DNA from: Gammaproteobacteria bacterium
GTDB lineage: Bacteria > Pseudomonadota > Gammaproteobacteria > UWMA-0217
Assembly (NCBI GenBank): GCA_027031685.1
Contig: JALVPS010000162.1
Coordinates: 1 to 16,544, forward strand
DNA length: 16,544 nt
Direction of reading: 5' to 3'
Part shown: positions 6,206 through 13,403 of the stretch, one piece after another
Layout of the letters: the number at the start of each line of letters is the position of its first letter
How positions within the stretch are numbered: position 1 is the stretch's first letter
The notes under the pieces: model-generated
Databases searched by the model: none
The model's input: the letters and a program-made list of their open reading frames with translations, nothing else
Told to the model about the DNA's origin: nothing
Made by a program: the position numbers and the translations under genes

Positions 6206-7582
6206 ATGAACAAGAACAGAAAACTCGGCCTGTGGCAGGCAGTGGCCCTGGCGGTGGGCACCATGGTGGGCGCCTCCATCTTCTCCATCTTCGGGCTGGG
6301 CGCCCGCGTGGCCGGCCACAACCTGCCGCTGGTGTTCGTGCTGTCGGGGATGGTGGCGCTGCTGGTGGCCTACTCCTACGCCCACCTGGGCAGCCGCATC
6401 ATCTCCGACGCCGGCCCCATGGAATTCATCCTCAAGGGGCTGGGCGACGGGCTGCTCACCGGCGCGCTGAGCTTCGTGTTCTGGCTCACCTACGTGGTCT
6501 CCATCGGCCTGTTCGCCAAGGGCTTCGCCGGCTATTTCCAGGCCCTGCTGCCGTGGTCGCCCTCGCCGCTGCTGCTGGGGCTCATCGAGGTGGGCGTGGT
6601 GCTGGTGTTCCTCGGCCTGGGCCTGCTCGGCTCGGCGGCGGTGGGCAAGGCGGAGTTCCTCATCGTGCTCGTCAAGCTGGGCATCCTGGGCCTGTTCGTG
6701 GTGCTGGGCATCTGGACCGTCAACCCGGCCTGGATCACCCCCAGCCTCGACCCCGCCCAGCTCAAGGGCACGCTCAACGCCGTGGCCATCTTCTTCCTGT
6801 CCTACATGGGCTTCGGGCTGGTCACCAACGCCTCGGAGCAGATGGCCGACCCGGAGCGCACCGTGCCGCGCGCCATCTACCTCAGTATCCTCACCGTCAG
6901 CGTCGTGTACGTGTCGGTGACGGTGGTGGCCATGGGCAACCTGCCCCTGCCCGAGCTGATCCGCGTCGAGGACAACGCCCTGGCGGTGGCCGCGCGGCCC
7001 TTCCTGGGCCAGTGGGGCTTCCTGCTGGTCAGCGTGGGGGCGCTCATCTCCATCGCCTCGGCCCTCAACGCCACCCTGTTCGGCGGCGCCAACGTGGCCT
7101 ACGCCCTGGCCCGCGACGGCGAGCTGCCCGCCGTGTTCAACCGCAAACTGTGGTTCGGCTCGGTGGAGGGACTGTACTTCACCGCCGCCCTGGGCATCGC
7201 CTTCGCCCTGCTGTTCAACCTGAACGGCATCGCCGCCATCACCAGTTGCGTCATGATCTGCATCTACCTGTTCGTGCTGATGGCCCACTGGCGGCTGCGC
7301 AAGGCCTACGGCGGCCATCCGCTCATCATCGCCACCGGCTTCGTGGTGGTGCTGTTCGTGTTCGTCGTGCTGCTGGTGTACCAGTGGCAGACCAACCGCG
7401 CCGCCTTCTGGGGCACCTGGGTGGTGCTGGCCGGCAGCCTGCTGCTGGAGATCGTCTATCGCGCCCTCACCCAGCGCGTGTTCATCGAGCGCGAGGAGAC
7501 CCAGCTGCACGCCGAGGCCGAGCGCCTGGGGCGCGCCGTGGCCCTGCACCTGCCACGCCGGCGCCGGCGGCCGTCGTCATGA
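6206..7582 (+). CDS. APC-superfamily amino-acid permease
   Basis: A 458-aa inner-membrane transporter with about 12 hydrophobic helices. The first helix carries the APC signature GLWQAVALAVGTMVGASIFS; the unwound Gly-rich segment (GTMVGASIF) is the substrate and ion site in this family. Later helices include FFLSYMGFGLVTNASEQMADPERTVPRAIY, the conserved segment of the AA_permease_2 family, and ASALNATLFGGANVAYALARDGELP, also typical. The ATG at 6206 is chosen because transport proteins of this family begin a few residues before the GLWQA segment, and because the upstream ATG (6137) falls inside the predicted -10. The substrate cannot be told from sequence. The stop overlaps the next start as ATGA (7579-7582), so the downstream gene is translationally coupled. 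Confidence 0.9.
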   Translation: MNKNRKLGLWQAVALAVGTMVGASIFSIFGLGARVAGHNLPLVFVLSGMVALLVAYSYAHLGSRIISDAGPMEFILKGLGDGLLTGALSFVFWLTYVVSIGLFAKGFAGYFQALLPWSPSPLLLGLIEVGVVLVFLGLGLLGSAAVGKAEFLIVLVKLGILGLFVVLGIWTVNPAWITPSLDPAQLKGTLNAVAIFFLSYMGFGLVTNASEQMADPERTVPRAIYLSILTVSVVYVSVTVVAMGNLPLPELIRVEDNALAVAARPFLGQWGFLLVSVGALISIASALNATLFGGANVAYALARDGELPAVFNRKLWFGSVEGLYFTAALGIAFALLFNLNGIAAITSCVMICIYLFVLMAHWRLRKAYGGHPLIIATGFVVVLFVFVVLLVYQWQTNRAAFWGTWVVLAGSLLLEIVYRALTQRVFIEREETQLHAEAERLGRAVALHLPRRRRRPSS

Positions 7583-7956
7583 GCCACTCACCGCCACTGC
7601 CCGTGCCCATCGCCGTGCTCACCCTCAACCCGGCAGTGGACATGACCTACGAGATCGACCGCCTGCTGCCGGACCAGAAGGTGCACGCCAGCGCCACCCG
7701 CCACGACCCCGGCGGCAACGGCATCAACGTGGCGCGCGGCTTCTGCGTGCTGGCCGGCGAGATCGGCAACCTGCTGGAACGCCTGCTGCGCCAGCAGATC
7801 GACACCCTCACCTTCGAGCGGGTGGACGGCGAGACGCGCATCAACGGCACGGCCATCGAGCACCACAGCGGCGCCCAGTATGAGATCAGCGGCCTCGGCC
7901 CGGCCGCGGCCTGCTCGCCGGGCAAGAAAGGCGGGGGAGATGAGGCGATGACATGA
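7579..7956 (+). pseudogene. Truncated PfkB-family sugar-phosphate kinase remnant
   Basis: Only 125 residues remain of a family usually ~310 aa. The start is intact: LTLNPAVDMTYEIDRLLPDQKV and the substrate-binding DPGGNGINVAR are those of the 1-/6-phosphofructokinase and tagatose-6-phosphate kinase branch of the ribokinase fold. VARG then joins directly to FCVLAGEIG, where the family has about 10-13 more residues (a helix and turn), suggesting a small in-frame deletion near 7738-7743. Homology ends after YEISGLGPA; the ATP-binding and catalytic C-terminal half, with the GAGD catalytic base, is absent and replaced by a short tail. It cannot be an active kinase. Both ends show ATGA overlaps, with the permease gene and with the nuclease gene, so the operon arrangement has survived. 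Confidence 0.82.
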
Positions 7957-9354
7957 AGATCTCGTTCCACGGCGCCGACCGCGAGGTGACCGGCTCCTGT
8001 CACCTGGTGGAGTGCAACGGCCGGCGGCTGCTCGTCGACTGCGGCATGTTCCAGGGCGGGCGCCGCATGGCGGAGGAGAACGCCGCCGATTTCGGCTTCG
8101 ACCCGGCCCGCATCGACCACCTGCTGCTCACCCACGCCCACCTGGACCACTGCGGCCGCATCCCGCTGCTGGTCAAGCGCGGCTTTCGCGGCGAGATCAT
8201 CACCGCCGCCGCCAGCCGCGAGCTGGCCCGGCTGGTGCTGCTGGACGCCGCCCACCTGCAGGAGGAGGAGGCCGAGTACCAGTCGCGCAAGATGGCCCGC
8301 CACCGCGGCCACCACAACCGGCAGTGGGTGGAGCCGCTGTACACGGTGCTGGACGCCCTCAACAGCCTGGACTTCTTCGGCCGCACGGCCCGCTACGGGC
8401 AGCCGCTGGACATCGCCCCCGGCATCCGCGCCACCTTCGTCAACGCCGGCCACATCCTCGGCTCGGCCTGCGTGCTGCTGGAGCTGGAGGAGCAGGGACG
8501 CCGCCGGCGGGTGCTGTTCTCCGGCGACCTCGGCTACAGCGGGCGCCCCCTGCTGCAGGACCCCACCCCGCCGCCGGCGGCCGACGTGGTGGTCATGGAG
8601 ACCACCTACGGCGACCGCCTGCACAAGCCCCTGCAGCCTTCCATCGAGGAGCTGTACGAGGCCATCGAGGACACCTTCCGCCGCGGCGGCAACGTGGTCA
8701 TCCCCACCTTCGCCCTGGAGCGCGCCCAGGAGCTGCTCTACTTCCTGCACGAGGGCGTGCGGCAGGGCCGCCTGCCGGGCGCCATGCAGGTGTTCCTCGA
8801 CTCGCCCATGGCCATCTCCGCCACGGAGATCTTCCGCCACCACCTGGACTGCCTGAAGCCCGGCGCGGTCAAGCGCTTCGGCGCCGGCGAGGACCCCTTC
8901 GCCGTGCCCGGCCTGCATTTCACGCGCGAGACGGCCCAGTCCATGGCCATCAACCAGATCGGCGGCGGCGCGGTCATCATGGCCGGCTCCGGCATGTGCA
9001 CCGGCGGCCGCGTGCGCCACCACCTGAAGCACGACCTGTGGCGGCGGGACTCCAGCATCGTCTTCGTCGGCTACGCCGCGCGCGGCACCCTGGCGCGCAT
9101 CATCATCGACGGCGCGCGCACCGTGCGGCTGTTCGGCGAGGAGATCCCGGTGCGCGCCCGCATCTACACCATCGGCGGCTTCTCCGCCCACGCCGACCGC
9201 GACGAGCTGCTGGCCTGGTACCGCCACACCGGCCGGCCGCACCACACCCATCCTGGTGCACGGCGAAGACCAGGCCATGCGCCGCTTCGCCAGCCACCTG
9301 CCGGACAGCACCCGGGTGGTGATGCCTGCCATCGGCGAGGAGTTCACCCTGTGA
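7953..9354 (+). CDS. Metallo-beta-lactamase fold, beta-CASP RNA nuclease (CPSF73/YSH1-like), with late frameshift
   Basis: A zinc-dependent nuclease of the MBL/beta-CASP class. The metal site is HAHLDHCGRIP (61-71), followed by NAGHILGSA and SGDLGYSG. The beta-CASP part has METTYGDRLH, FLDSPMAISATEIF, the GSGMCTGGR loop, FVGYAARGTLAR and GGFSAHADRDEL (RNA-specificity domain). The frame is normal to about residue 429 (base ~9240). There one extra base in the run GCACCACACCC (9239-9249) shifts the frame. Read one base later, the family C-terminus ILVHGEDQAMRRFASHL...GEEFTL continues to a TGA at 9352-9354. Uncorrected, translation would run in the wrong frame to 9446. It may be a sequencing error or a real mutation; the zinc site is upstream and intact. 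The start overlaps the pfkB stop (ATGA). Confidence 0.88.
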
Positions 9355-9465
9355 ATCGAGGGCGCGGGGCAATCGGGCGGCGTGGCCCCATCGACCGCCA
9401 TTCGATAGTGTATTCCGAAGCAGGGAAAGGCCGCCGCAGCTTTTGACCGACCTGAATGCACGCCC

Positions 9466-10641
9466 ATGGCCATCCTCGTCCTCAACGCCGGCTCCTCCAG
9501 CCTCAAGTTCGCCCTCTTCGATATCGAACAGCCGGCCCTGCCGCGCCTCCTGCATGGCGAGTACGCCGGGCTGGGCGGAGCGGTGCGGCTGCACGTCACG
9601 GGCGATGCCGGCACCCTGCACTGCGCCGCCTCGCCGCCGCTGGCGGACCACGAGGCGGCGGTGGGCCACCTGCTGGACTGGCTGGAGGCCAGCCACCTGG
9701 CGCCGCTGGTGGCGGCGGCCGGCCACCGCGTGGTGCACGGCGGCGCCGGCCACCACGCGCCGGCCCGTGTGGACGCGGACCTGCTGGCGGCGCTGCGCGC
9801 CCTGGTACCGCTGGCGCCGCTGCACCTGCCGCACAATCTGGCGGCCATCGAGGCCCTGGCCCGGCGCCGGCCGGACCTGCCCCAAGTGGCCTGCTTCGAC
9901 ACTGCCTTCCACCGCACCATGCCCGAGGTGGAGCAGCGCTACGCCCTGCCGGAGGCGTGGTTCGTCCGCGGCGTGCGCCGCTACGGCTTCCACGGCCTGT
10001 CCTACGAGTACATCGCCGGCGAGCTGCCGCGCCACCTGGGCGCGGCCGCCGACGGCCGCGTGGTGGTCGCCCACCTGGGCCACGGCGCCAGCCTGTGTGC
10101 CCTGCGCGAGCGGCGCTCGGTGGCCACCACCATGGGCTTCACCCCGCTGGACGGCATCCCCATGGCCACCCGCCCCGGCCAGCTGGACCCGGGCGTGGTC
10201 ACCTGGTGGCTGCGCGAGGCGGGGCTGGACGTGGCCGCCGTGGACGACCTGCTCAACCACCACAGCGGCCTGGCCGGTCTGTCCGGCGGCAGCGGCGACA
10301 TGCGCGCCCTGCTGGCCAGCGACGCGCCGGCGGCGCGCCGCGCGGTGGACTACTTCGTGCACCACACGGCGCGCGCCGTCGCCTCCCTGGCCGGCGCCCT
10401 GGGCGGGCTGGACGCGCTGGTGTTCACCGCCGGCATCGGCGAGCACGCCGCCGAGATCCGCGCCCGCGTGTGCCAACGCCTGGCCTGGCTGGGCCTGCGC
10501 CTGGACCCGACCGCCAACGCCGCCCAGGCCACCCGCCTCAGCGCGCCGGACAGCCCCGTCTCCGTGTGGCGCATCCCCACCGACGAGGCGCGCATCATCG
10601 CCCGCCACACCCGCCGCCTGCTGCGCGAGGGCCCCGCATGA
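9466..10641 (+). CDS. ackA: Acetate kinase
   Basis: Catalyses acetyl phosphate + ADP to acetate + ATP. The family motifs are in order: LNAGSSSLKF (6-15), HRVVHGG (87-93, with the substrate arginine), FDTAFH (144-149, with the catalytic Asp), RRYGFHGLSYEY, HLGHGASLCAL (203-213), TMGFTPLDGIPMATRPGQLDPG and FTAGIGEHA. Length (391 aa) is normal. Position 206 in the phosphate loop is His where most homologues have Asn (GNGAS). The sequence style (GRSVATTMGFTPLDGIPMATRPGQLDPG) resembles AckA proteins linked to phosphoketolase, and a phosphoketolase begins at the right end of the window. No clear promoter or strong RBS is visible in the 111 bp upstream. Confidence 0.95.
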   Translation: MAILVLNAGSSSLKFALFDIEQPALPRLLHGEYAGLGGAVRLHVTGDAGTLHCAASPPLADHEAAVGHLLDWLEASHLAPLVAAAGHRVVHGGAGHHAPARVDADLLAALRALVPLAPLHLPHNLAAIEALARRRPDLPQVACFDTAFHRTMPEVEQRYALPEAWFVRGVRRYGFHGLSYEYIAGELPRHLGAAADGRVVVAHLGHGASLCALRERRSVATTMGFTPLDGIPMATRPGQLDPGVVTWWLREAGLDVAAVDDLLNHHSGLAGLSGGSGDMRALLASDAPAARRAVDYFVHHTARAVASLAGALGGLDALVFTAGIGEHAAEIRARVCQRLAWLGLRLDPTANAAQATRLSAPDSPVSVWRIPTDEARIIARHTRRLLREGPA

Positions 10642-10675
10642 CCCAATACCACGCCACTGCGGCCCGCAACGTCGG

Positions 10676-10694
10676 GCGGCCCGTACAGGGCCGC
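10676..10694. repeat. Perfect GC hairpin between ackA and gpmA
   Basis: GCGGCCC (10676-10682) and GGGCCGC (10688-10694) form a perfect 7-bp stem with a 5-nt loop. No T-run follows, so it is not a standard terminator; it may be an mRNA-stabilising or processing structure. Confidence 0.5.
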
Positions 10695-10755
10695 TCACGA
10701 CGGCACGGCCGCGGCCGAGACAAACGACCGTTTCCCTGCTTCAGGAGGACACCCC

Positions 10756-11469
10756 ATGCACGATGAACCCCATGGCACCCTGGTGCTACTACGCCACGGC
10801 GAGTCGGTGTGGAACCTGCAGAACCGCTTCACGGGCTGGGTGGACGTCTCACTCAGCCGCCGCGGCATGGCGGAGGCGGCCCGCGCCGGGGCGCTGCTGC
10901 GCGACTGGCGCTTCGACGTGGCCTTCACCTCGGTGCTGCTGCGCGCCCAGGACACGCTGTACGAGGTGCTCAAGCAGAATCGCCACTGCGACCACTACAT
11001 GCGTGTGCACGAGACGGGGCGCGAGTGGTACGAGCACTTCCACCCCGCCGAGGACGACCTGCGCGAGCTGAAGGTCTATTCCAGCTGGCGCCTCAACGAG
11101 CGCTACTACGGCGACCTGCAGGGCCTGAACAAGGACCTCGCGCGGCAGCGGTTCAGCGCCGAGCAGGTGCACATCTGGCGGCGCAGCTACGACGTGCCGC
11201 CGCCCGGCGGCGAGAGCCTGAAGACGACCGCCGAGCGCGCCATCCCCTACTACCGCACGCGCATCGTGCCGCGTCTGCGGCGCGGCGAGACGGTGCTGGT
11301 ATCGGCGCACGGCAACTCGCTGCGCGCGCTGATCATGCACATCGAGGGCATGACGCCGGAGCAGATCGTCACCTTTGAGCTGCCCACCGGCACGCCGCAC
11401 GTGTACCGCTTCGACGCAGAGATGCGCCGCCTGGGGCACGAGGTGCTGCACCCGGCGGAGGCACCCTGA
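10756..11469 (+). CDS. gpmA: 2,3-bisphosphoglycerate-dependent phosphoglycerate mutase
   Basis: Interconverts 3- and 2-phosphoglycerate. It carries the histidine phosphatase motif LLRHGESVWN (catalytic His14), NRFTGWVDVSLS, WRLNERYYGDLQGLNK (catalytic Glu), VHIWRRSYDVPPPGGESLK and SAHGNSLRAL (second catalytic His). Length is 237 aa. It lacks the ~25-residue loop found after RRSYDxPPP in E. coli-type GpmA (as in the short alphaproteobacterial form), yet has about 20 extra residues (VHETGREWYEHFHPAEDDLRE) before WRLNER. This seems to be a distinct subfamily rather than damage, as all catalytic residues are present. A strong RBS (AGGAGG, 10742-10747) precedes the ATG. It probably belongs with ackA in a central-carbon module. 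Confidence 0.9.
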   Translation: MHDEPHGTLVLLRHGESVWNLQNRFTGWVDVSLSRRGMAEAARAGALLRDWRFDVAFTSVLLRAQDTLYEVLKQNRHCDHYMRVHETGREWYEHFHPAEDDLRELKVYSSWRLNERYYGDLQGLNKDLARQRFSAEQVHIWRRSYDVPPPGGESLKTTAERAIPYYRTRIVPRLRRGETVLVSAHGNSLRALIMHIEGMTPEQIVTFELPTGTPHVYRFDAEMRRLGHEVLHPAEAP

Positions 11470-11487
11470 GCCGGTCGCGGGACCGGC
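11470..11487. repeat. Perfect hairpin directly after the gpmA stop
   Basis: GCCGGTC (11470-11476) pairs with GACCGGC (11481-11487) around GCGG. It begins on the base after the gpmA stop and ends where homology to a P-type ATPase begins, so it marks the deletion junction. No T-run follows. Confidence 0.55.
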
Positions 11488-11652
11488 ACCATCATCGCCG
11501 TGTACGGCTTCGGCCTCATGACCCCCATCGGCTGGGGCTGGGCGCTGGGCATGTGGGCCTACGCCCTCGCCTGGTTCGTCTTCAACGACGTGGTCAAGAT
11601 GGGCGTGCTGCGCTACTACCGCAGCCGCAAGGGCGTGGTGGTGGAGATCTGA
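11488..11652 (+). pseudogene. C-terminal remnant of a plasma-membrane-type P-type H+ ATPase
   Basis: Translation of 11488-11652 gives about 54 residues ending at TGA: TIIAVYGFGLMTPIGWGWA, then LGMWAYALAWFVFNDVVKMG, then VLRYYRSRKGVVVEI. This matches the last two membrane helices of proton-efflux P-type ATPases (fungal PMA1/archaeal type, which have IAVYG...PIGW...WGYA...W...D..K near the end). The rest of the protein (about 750-800 residues, including the DKTGT phosphorylation site) is missing. The fragment is in the same frame as gpmA but separated by its stop. An internal ATG at 11518 could give a 44-aa peptide, which I do not think is functional. It suggests that a full H+ ATPase gene once lay between gpmA and trkH. 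Confidence 0.72.
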
Positions 11653-11706
11653 CGCCACGACACCCATACACGATCAGTGGCGCACGGATTTCATGACCTG
11701 CGCCGC

Positions 11707-11735
11707 TTGTGGGCGACGGGGCGCTTACCTATGCT
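11707..11735 (+). promoter_or_regulatory. Weak candidate promoter of trkH
   Basis: TTGTGG (11707-11712) and TATGCT (11730-11735) are separated by 17 bp. The predicted start lies at about 11742-11745, at the ATG itself, so the message could be nearly leaderless; no RBS is visible ahead of 11745. Confidence 0.3.
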
Positions 11736-11744
11736 TGCCGACCC

Positions 11745-13187
11745 ATGAGGATTCGGTCCGTGCTGAGCGTGACGGGGCTGCTGGTGTGCATCTTCAGCGC
11801 GTCGGTGGTGCCCCCGATCCTTATCTCGTGGTTCTATCAGGACGGCGAGACGCACAATCTGCTGGCGGCGTTTTTCATCATCCTGGGCACCGGGCAGCTG
11901 CTGTGGCTGACCAACCGGCGCCGGCCGCCGCGCATCCGCCGCCAGGAGGGGTTTCTGGTGGTGGCGCTGTTCTGGATCCTGCTCGGCTCGCTGGGGGCGT
12001 TGCCGTTCATGCTGTCGCTGCGGCTGGGCTTCGTGGACGCGCTGTTCGAGTCGGTGTCCGGGCTGACGACCACCGGGGCCACGGTGCTGGAGGGGCTGGA
12101 CCGCATGCACCCCTCCATCCTGTTCTACCGGCAGGAGATCCAGTGGTTCGGCGGCATGGGGCTGGTGGTGCTGGCGGTGGCCATCCTGCCGGTGCTGGGC
12201 ATCGGCGGCATGTCGCTGTACCGCGCGGAGATCCCGGGGCCGATGAAGGAGGAGAGGATCGTGCCCCGCCTGTCCAGCAGCTCACGCAACCTGTGGCTGC
12301 TGTACCTGTTCATCACCGCCGCCTGTGCCTTCTGCTACTGGCTGGCGGGCATGTCGCCCTTCGACGCCGTGGCGCACAGCCTGACCACCGTGTCCACCGG
12401 CGGTTTCTCCACCCACGACGCCAGCCTGGGCTATTTCCACAGCGCCACCATCGAGATGATCGCGGTGGTGTTCATGATCGTGGGGGCCATCAATTTCGGC
12501 GTGCACTTCACGGCCCTGCAGCGCCGCTCCCTGCGACCCTACTGGCACGACGTGGAGGTGCGCGGCTTTCTGGGCTTCGTGGCGCTGGCCACGGGCCTCA
12601 TCACCCTCGGCCTGTGGCTGACGCACTACTACGGCGGCGTGCTGGCCGACCTGCGCAACGCCATCTTCGAAGTGGTGTCCATCATCACCAGCACCGGCTA
12701 CGGCACGGTGGACTTCACGGCCTGGCCGCCGGTGTTCCCCACCCTGCTCATCGCCATCAGCTTCATCGGCGGCTGCGGCGGCTCCACCGCCGGGGGCATG
12801 AAGGTGCTGCGCGTGCTCATCCTGTTCCGCCTGGGCCTGCGCGAGATCGTGCGCCTCACCCACCCGCGGGGGGTCTTCCTGGTCAAGCTCAACGGCCGTC
12901 CCATCCCCGCCGCCACCCTGCAGAGCATCCTGGGCTTCTTCTCGGTGTACGTGGCCAGCTTCGCCACGTTGATGCTGGCCATGATGGCCGTCGGCCTGGA
13001 TCAGGTGTCGGCCTATTCGGCCATCGCCACCTGCCTCAACAACCTGGGGCCGGGGCTGGGCGAGGTGGCCACGTCCTTCGCCGGGGTGAGCGACGCGGGC
13101 AAGGTGATCGGCGTGGTGGCCATGCTGCTGGGCCGGCTGGAGGTGTTCTCGGTGCTGGTGCTGCTGCATCCCGACTTCTGGCGCTAG
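11745..13187 (+). CDS. trkH: Trk-type K+ uptake system membrane subunit TrkH
   Basis: The K+-translocating subunit of the Trk system, acting in the inner membrane with cytosolic TrkA (not in this window). A 480-aa, about 10-12-helix protein. The four pore-loop filter segments are all visible: GLTTTGATVLEGLD, TVSTGGFSTHDAS, ITSTGYGTVDF and NNLGPGLGEV. Other family landmarks are FYRQEIQWFGGMGLVVLAVAILP and the GGCGGSTAGGMKVLR segment. The ATG at 11745 (MRIRSVLSVTG) is preferred to an upstream in-frame start at 11709 because homologues begin at this point. The C-terminus HPDFWR is normal, but the TAG stop is the first three bases of an inverted-repeat element (13185-13328), so the insertion supplied or preserved the stop. 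Confidence 0.95.
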   Translation: MRIRSVLSVTGLLVCIFSASVVPPILISWFYQDGETHNLLAAFFIILGTGQLLWLTNRRRPPRIRRQEGFLVVALFWILLGSLGALPFMLSLRLGFVDALFESVSGLTTTGATVLEGLDRMHPSILFYRQEIQWFGGMGLVVLAVAILPVLGIGGMSLYRAEIPGPMKEERIVPRLSSSSRNLWLLYLFITAACAFCYWLAGMSPFDAVAHSLTTVSTGGFSTHDASLGYFHSATIEMIAVVFMIVGAINFGVHFTALQRRSLRPYWHDVEVRGFLGFVALATGLITLGLWLTHYYGGVLADLRNAIFEVVSIITSTGYGTVDFTAWPPVFPTLLIAISFIGGCGGSTAGGMKVLRVLILFRLGLREIVRLTHPRGVFLVKLNGRPIPAATLQSILGFFSVYVASFATLMLAMMAVGLDQVSAYSAIATCLNNLGPGLGEVATSFAGVSDAGKVIGVVAMLLGRLEVFSVLVLLHPDFWR

Positions 13188-13328
13188 CAGGCGTTGAAAT
13201 TCTACTCATGCGGCGTGATACGGCGTTAAAAATGGCCTCAAAATGCGCATTTACTGCTTGTAAATTGCGCTTTTTCGGCCATTTTTGCCTTGTCCCACAC
13301 TCGCCTGGGCGAATTTCAACGCCTGCTA
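13185..13328. mobile_element. 144-bp MITE-like palindromic element with 18-bp terminal inverted repeats
   Basis: The ends are perfect inverted repeats: TAGCAGGCGTTGAAATTC (13185-13202) and its complement GAATTTCAACGCCTGCTA (13311-13328). The core is a near-continuous hairpin (13228-13286): AAAAATGGCC/GGCCATTTTT as outer stem and GCGCATTTAC/GTAAATTGCGC as inner stem with loop TGCTT. The element is far richer in A/T than its neighbours. The outermost TA on both sides could be a TA target duplication, as made by IS630/mariner-type transposases (inference), leaving 16-bp repeats. It holds no ORF. The A-run/hairpin/T-run core could also act as a bidirectional terminator after trkH. Confidence 0.82.
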
Positions 13329-13403
13329 ACGAGTTGGCGGATCGGGTGCGTGCCACCCGGCGGCCGTGACACAATCGGCGCCCCCTGCCCGAGCGAGCCG
13401 AGC

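Noticed and set aside
6107..7549. A 480-codon - strand frame opposite the amino-acid permease
   Set aside because: His/Gln/Glu/Gly-rich shadow translation typical of the antisense of a membrane protein gene.
9442..9455. TTGAC-CGAC-CTGAA ahead of ackA as an Fnr-type activator site
   Set aside because: It is only about 10 bp from the ATG, so no -10 could lie downstream at activator distance, and the second half-site is poor.
7647..9920. A 757-codon open frame on the - strand
   Set aside because: It lies opposite three well-supported genes (pfkB remnant, nuclease, acetate kinase) and its translation is low-complexity Ala/Arg/Gly. Long antisense frames are expected at this GC content.
13334..13375. 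A further class II Fnr-like promoter ahead of the ClC gene
   Set aside because: CACAAT (13370-13375) has TTGGC at the correct distance, but the second half-site does not match at all.
13290..13403. N-terminal extension of the ClC protein
   Set aside because: The extension begins within the MITE-like element and is not membrane-protein-like; the family start matches 13404.
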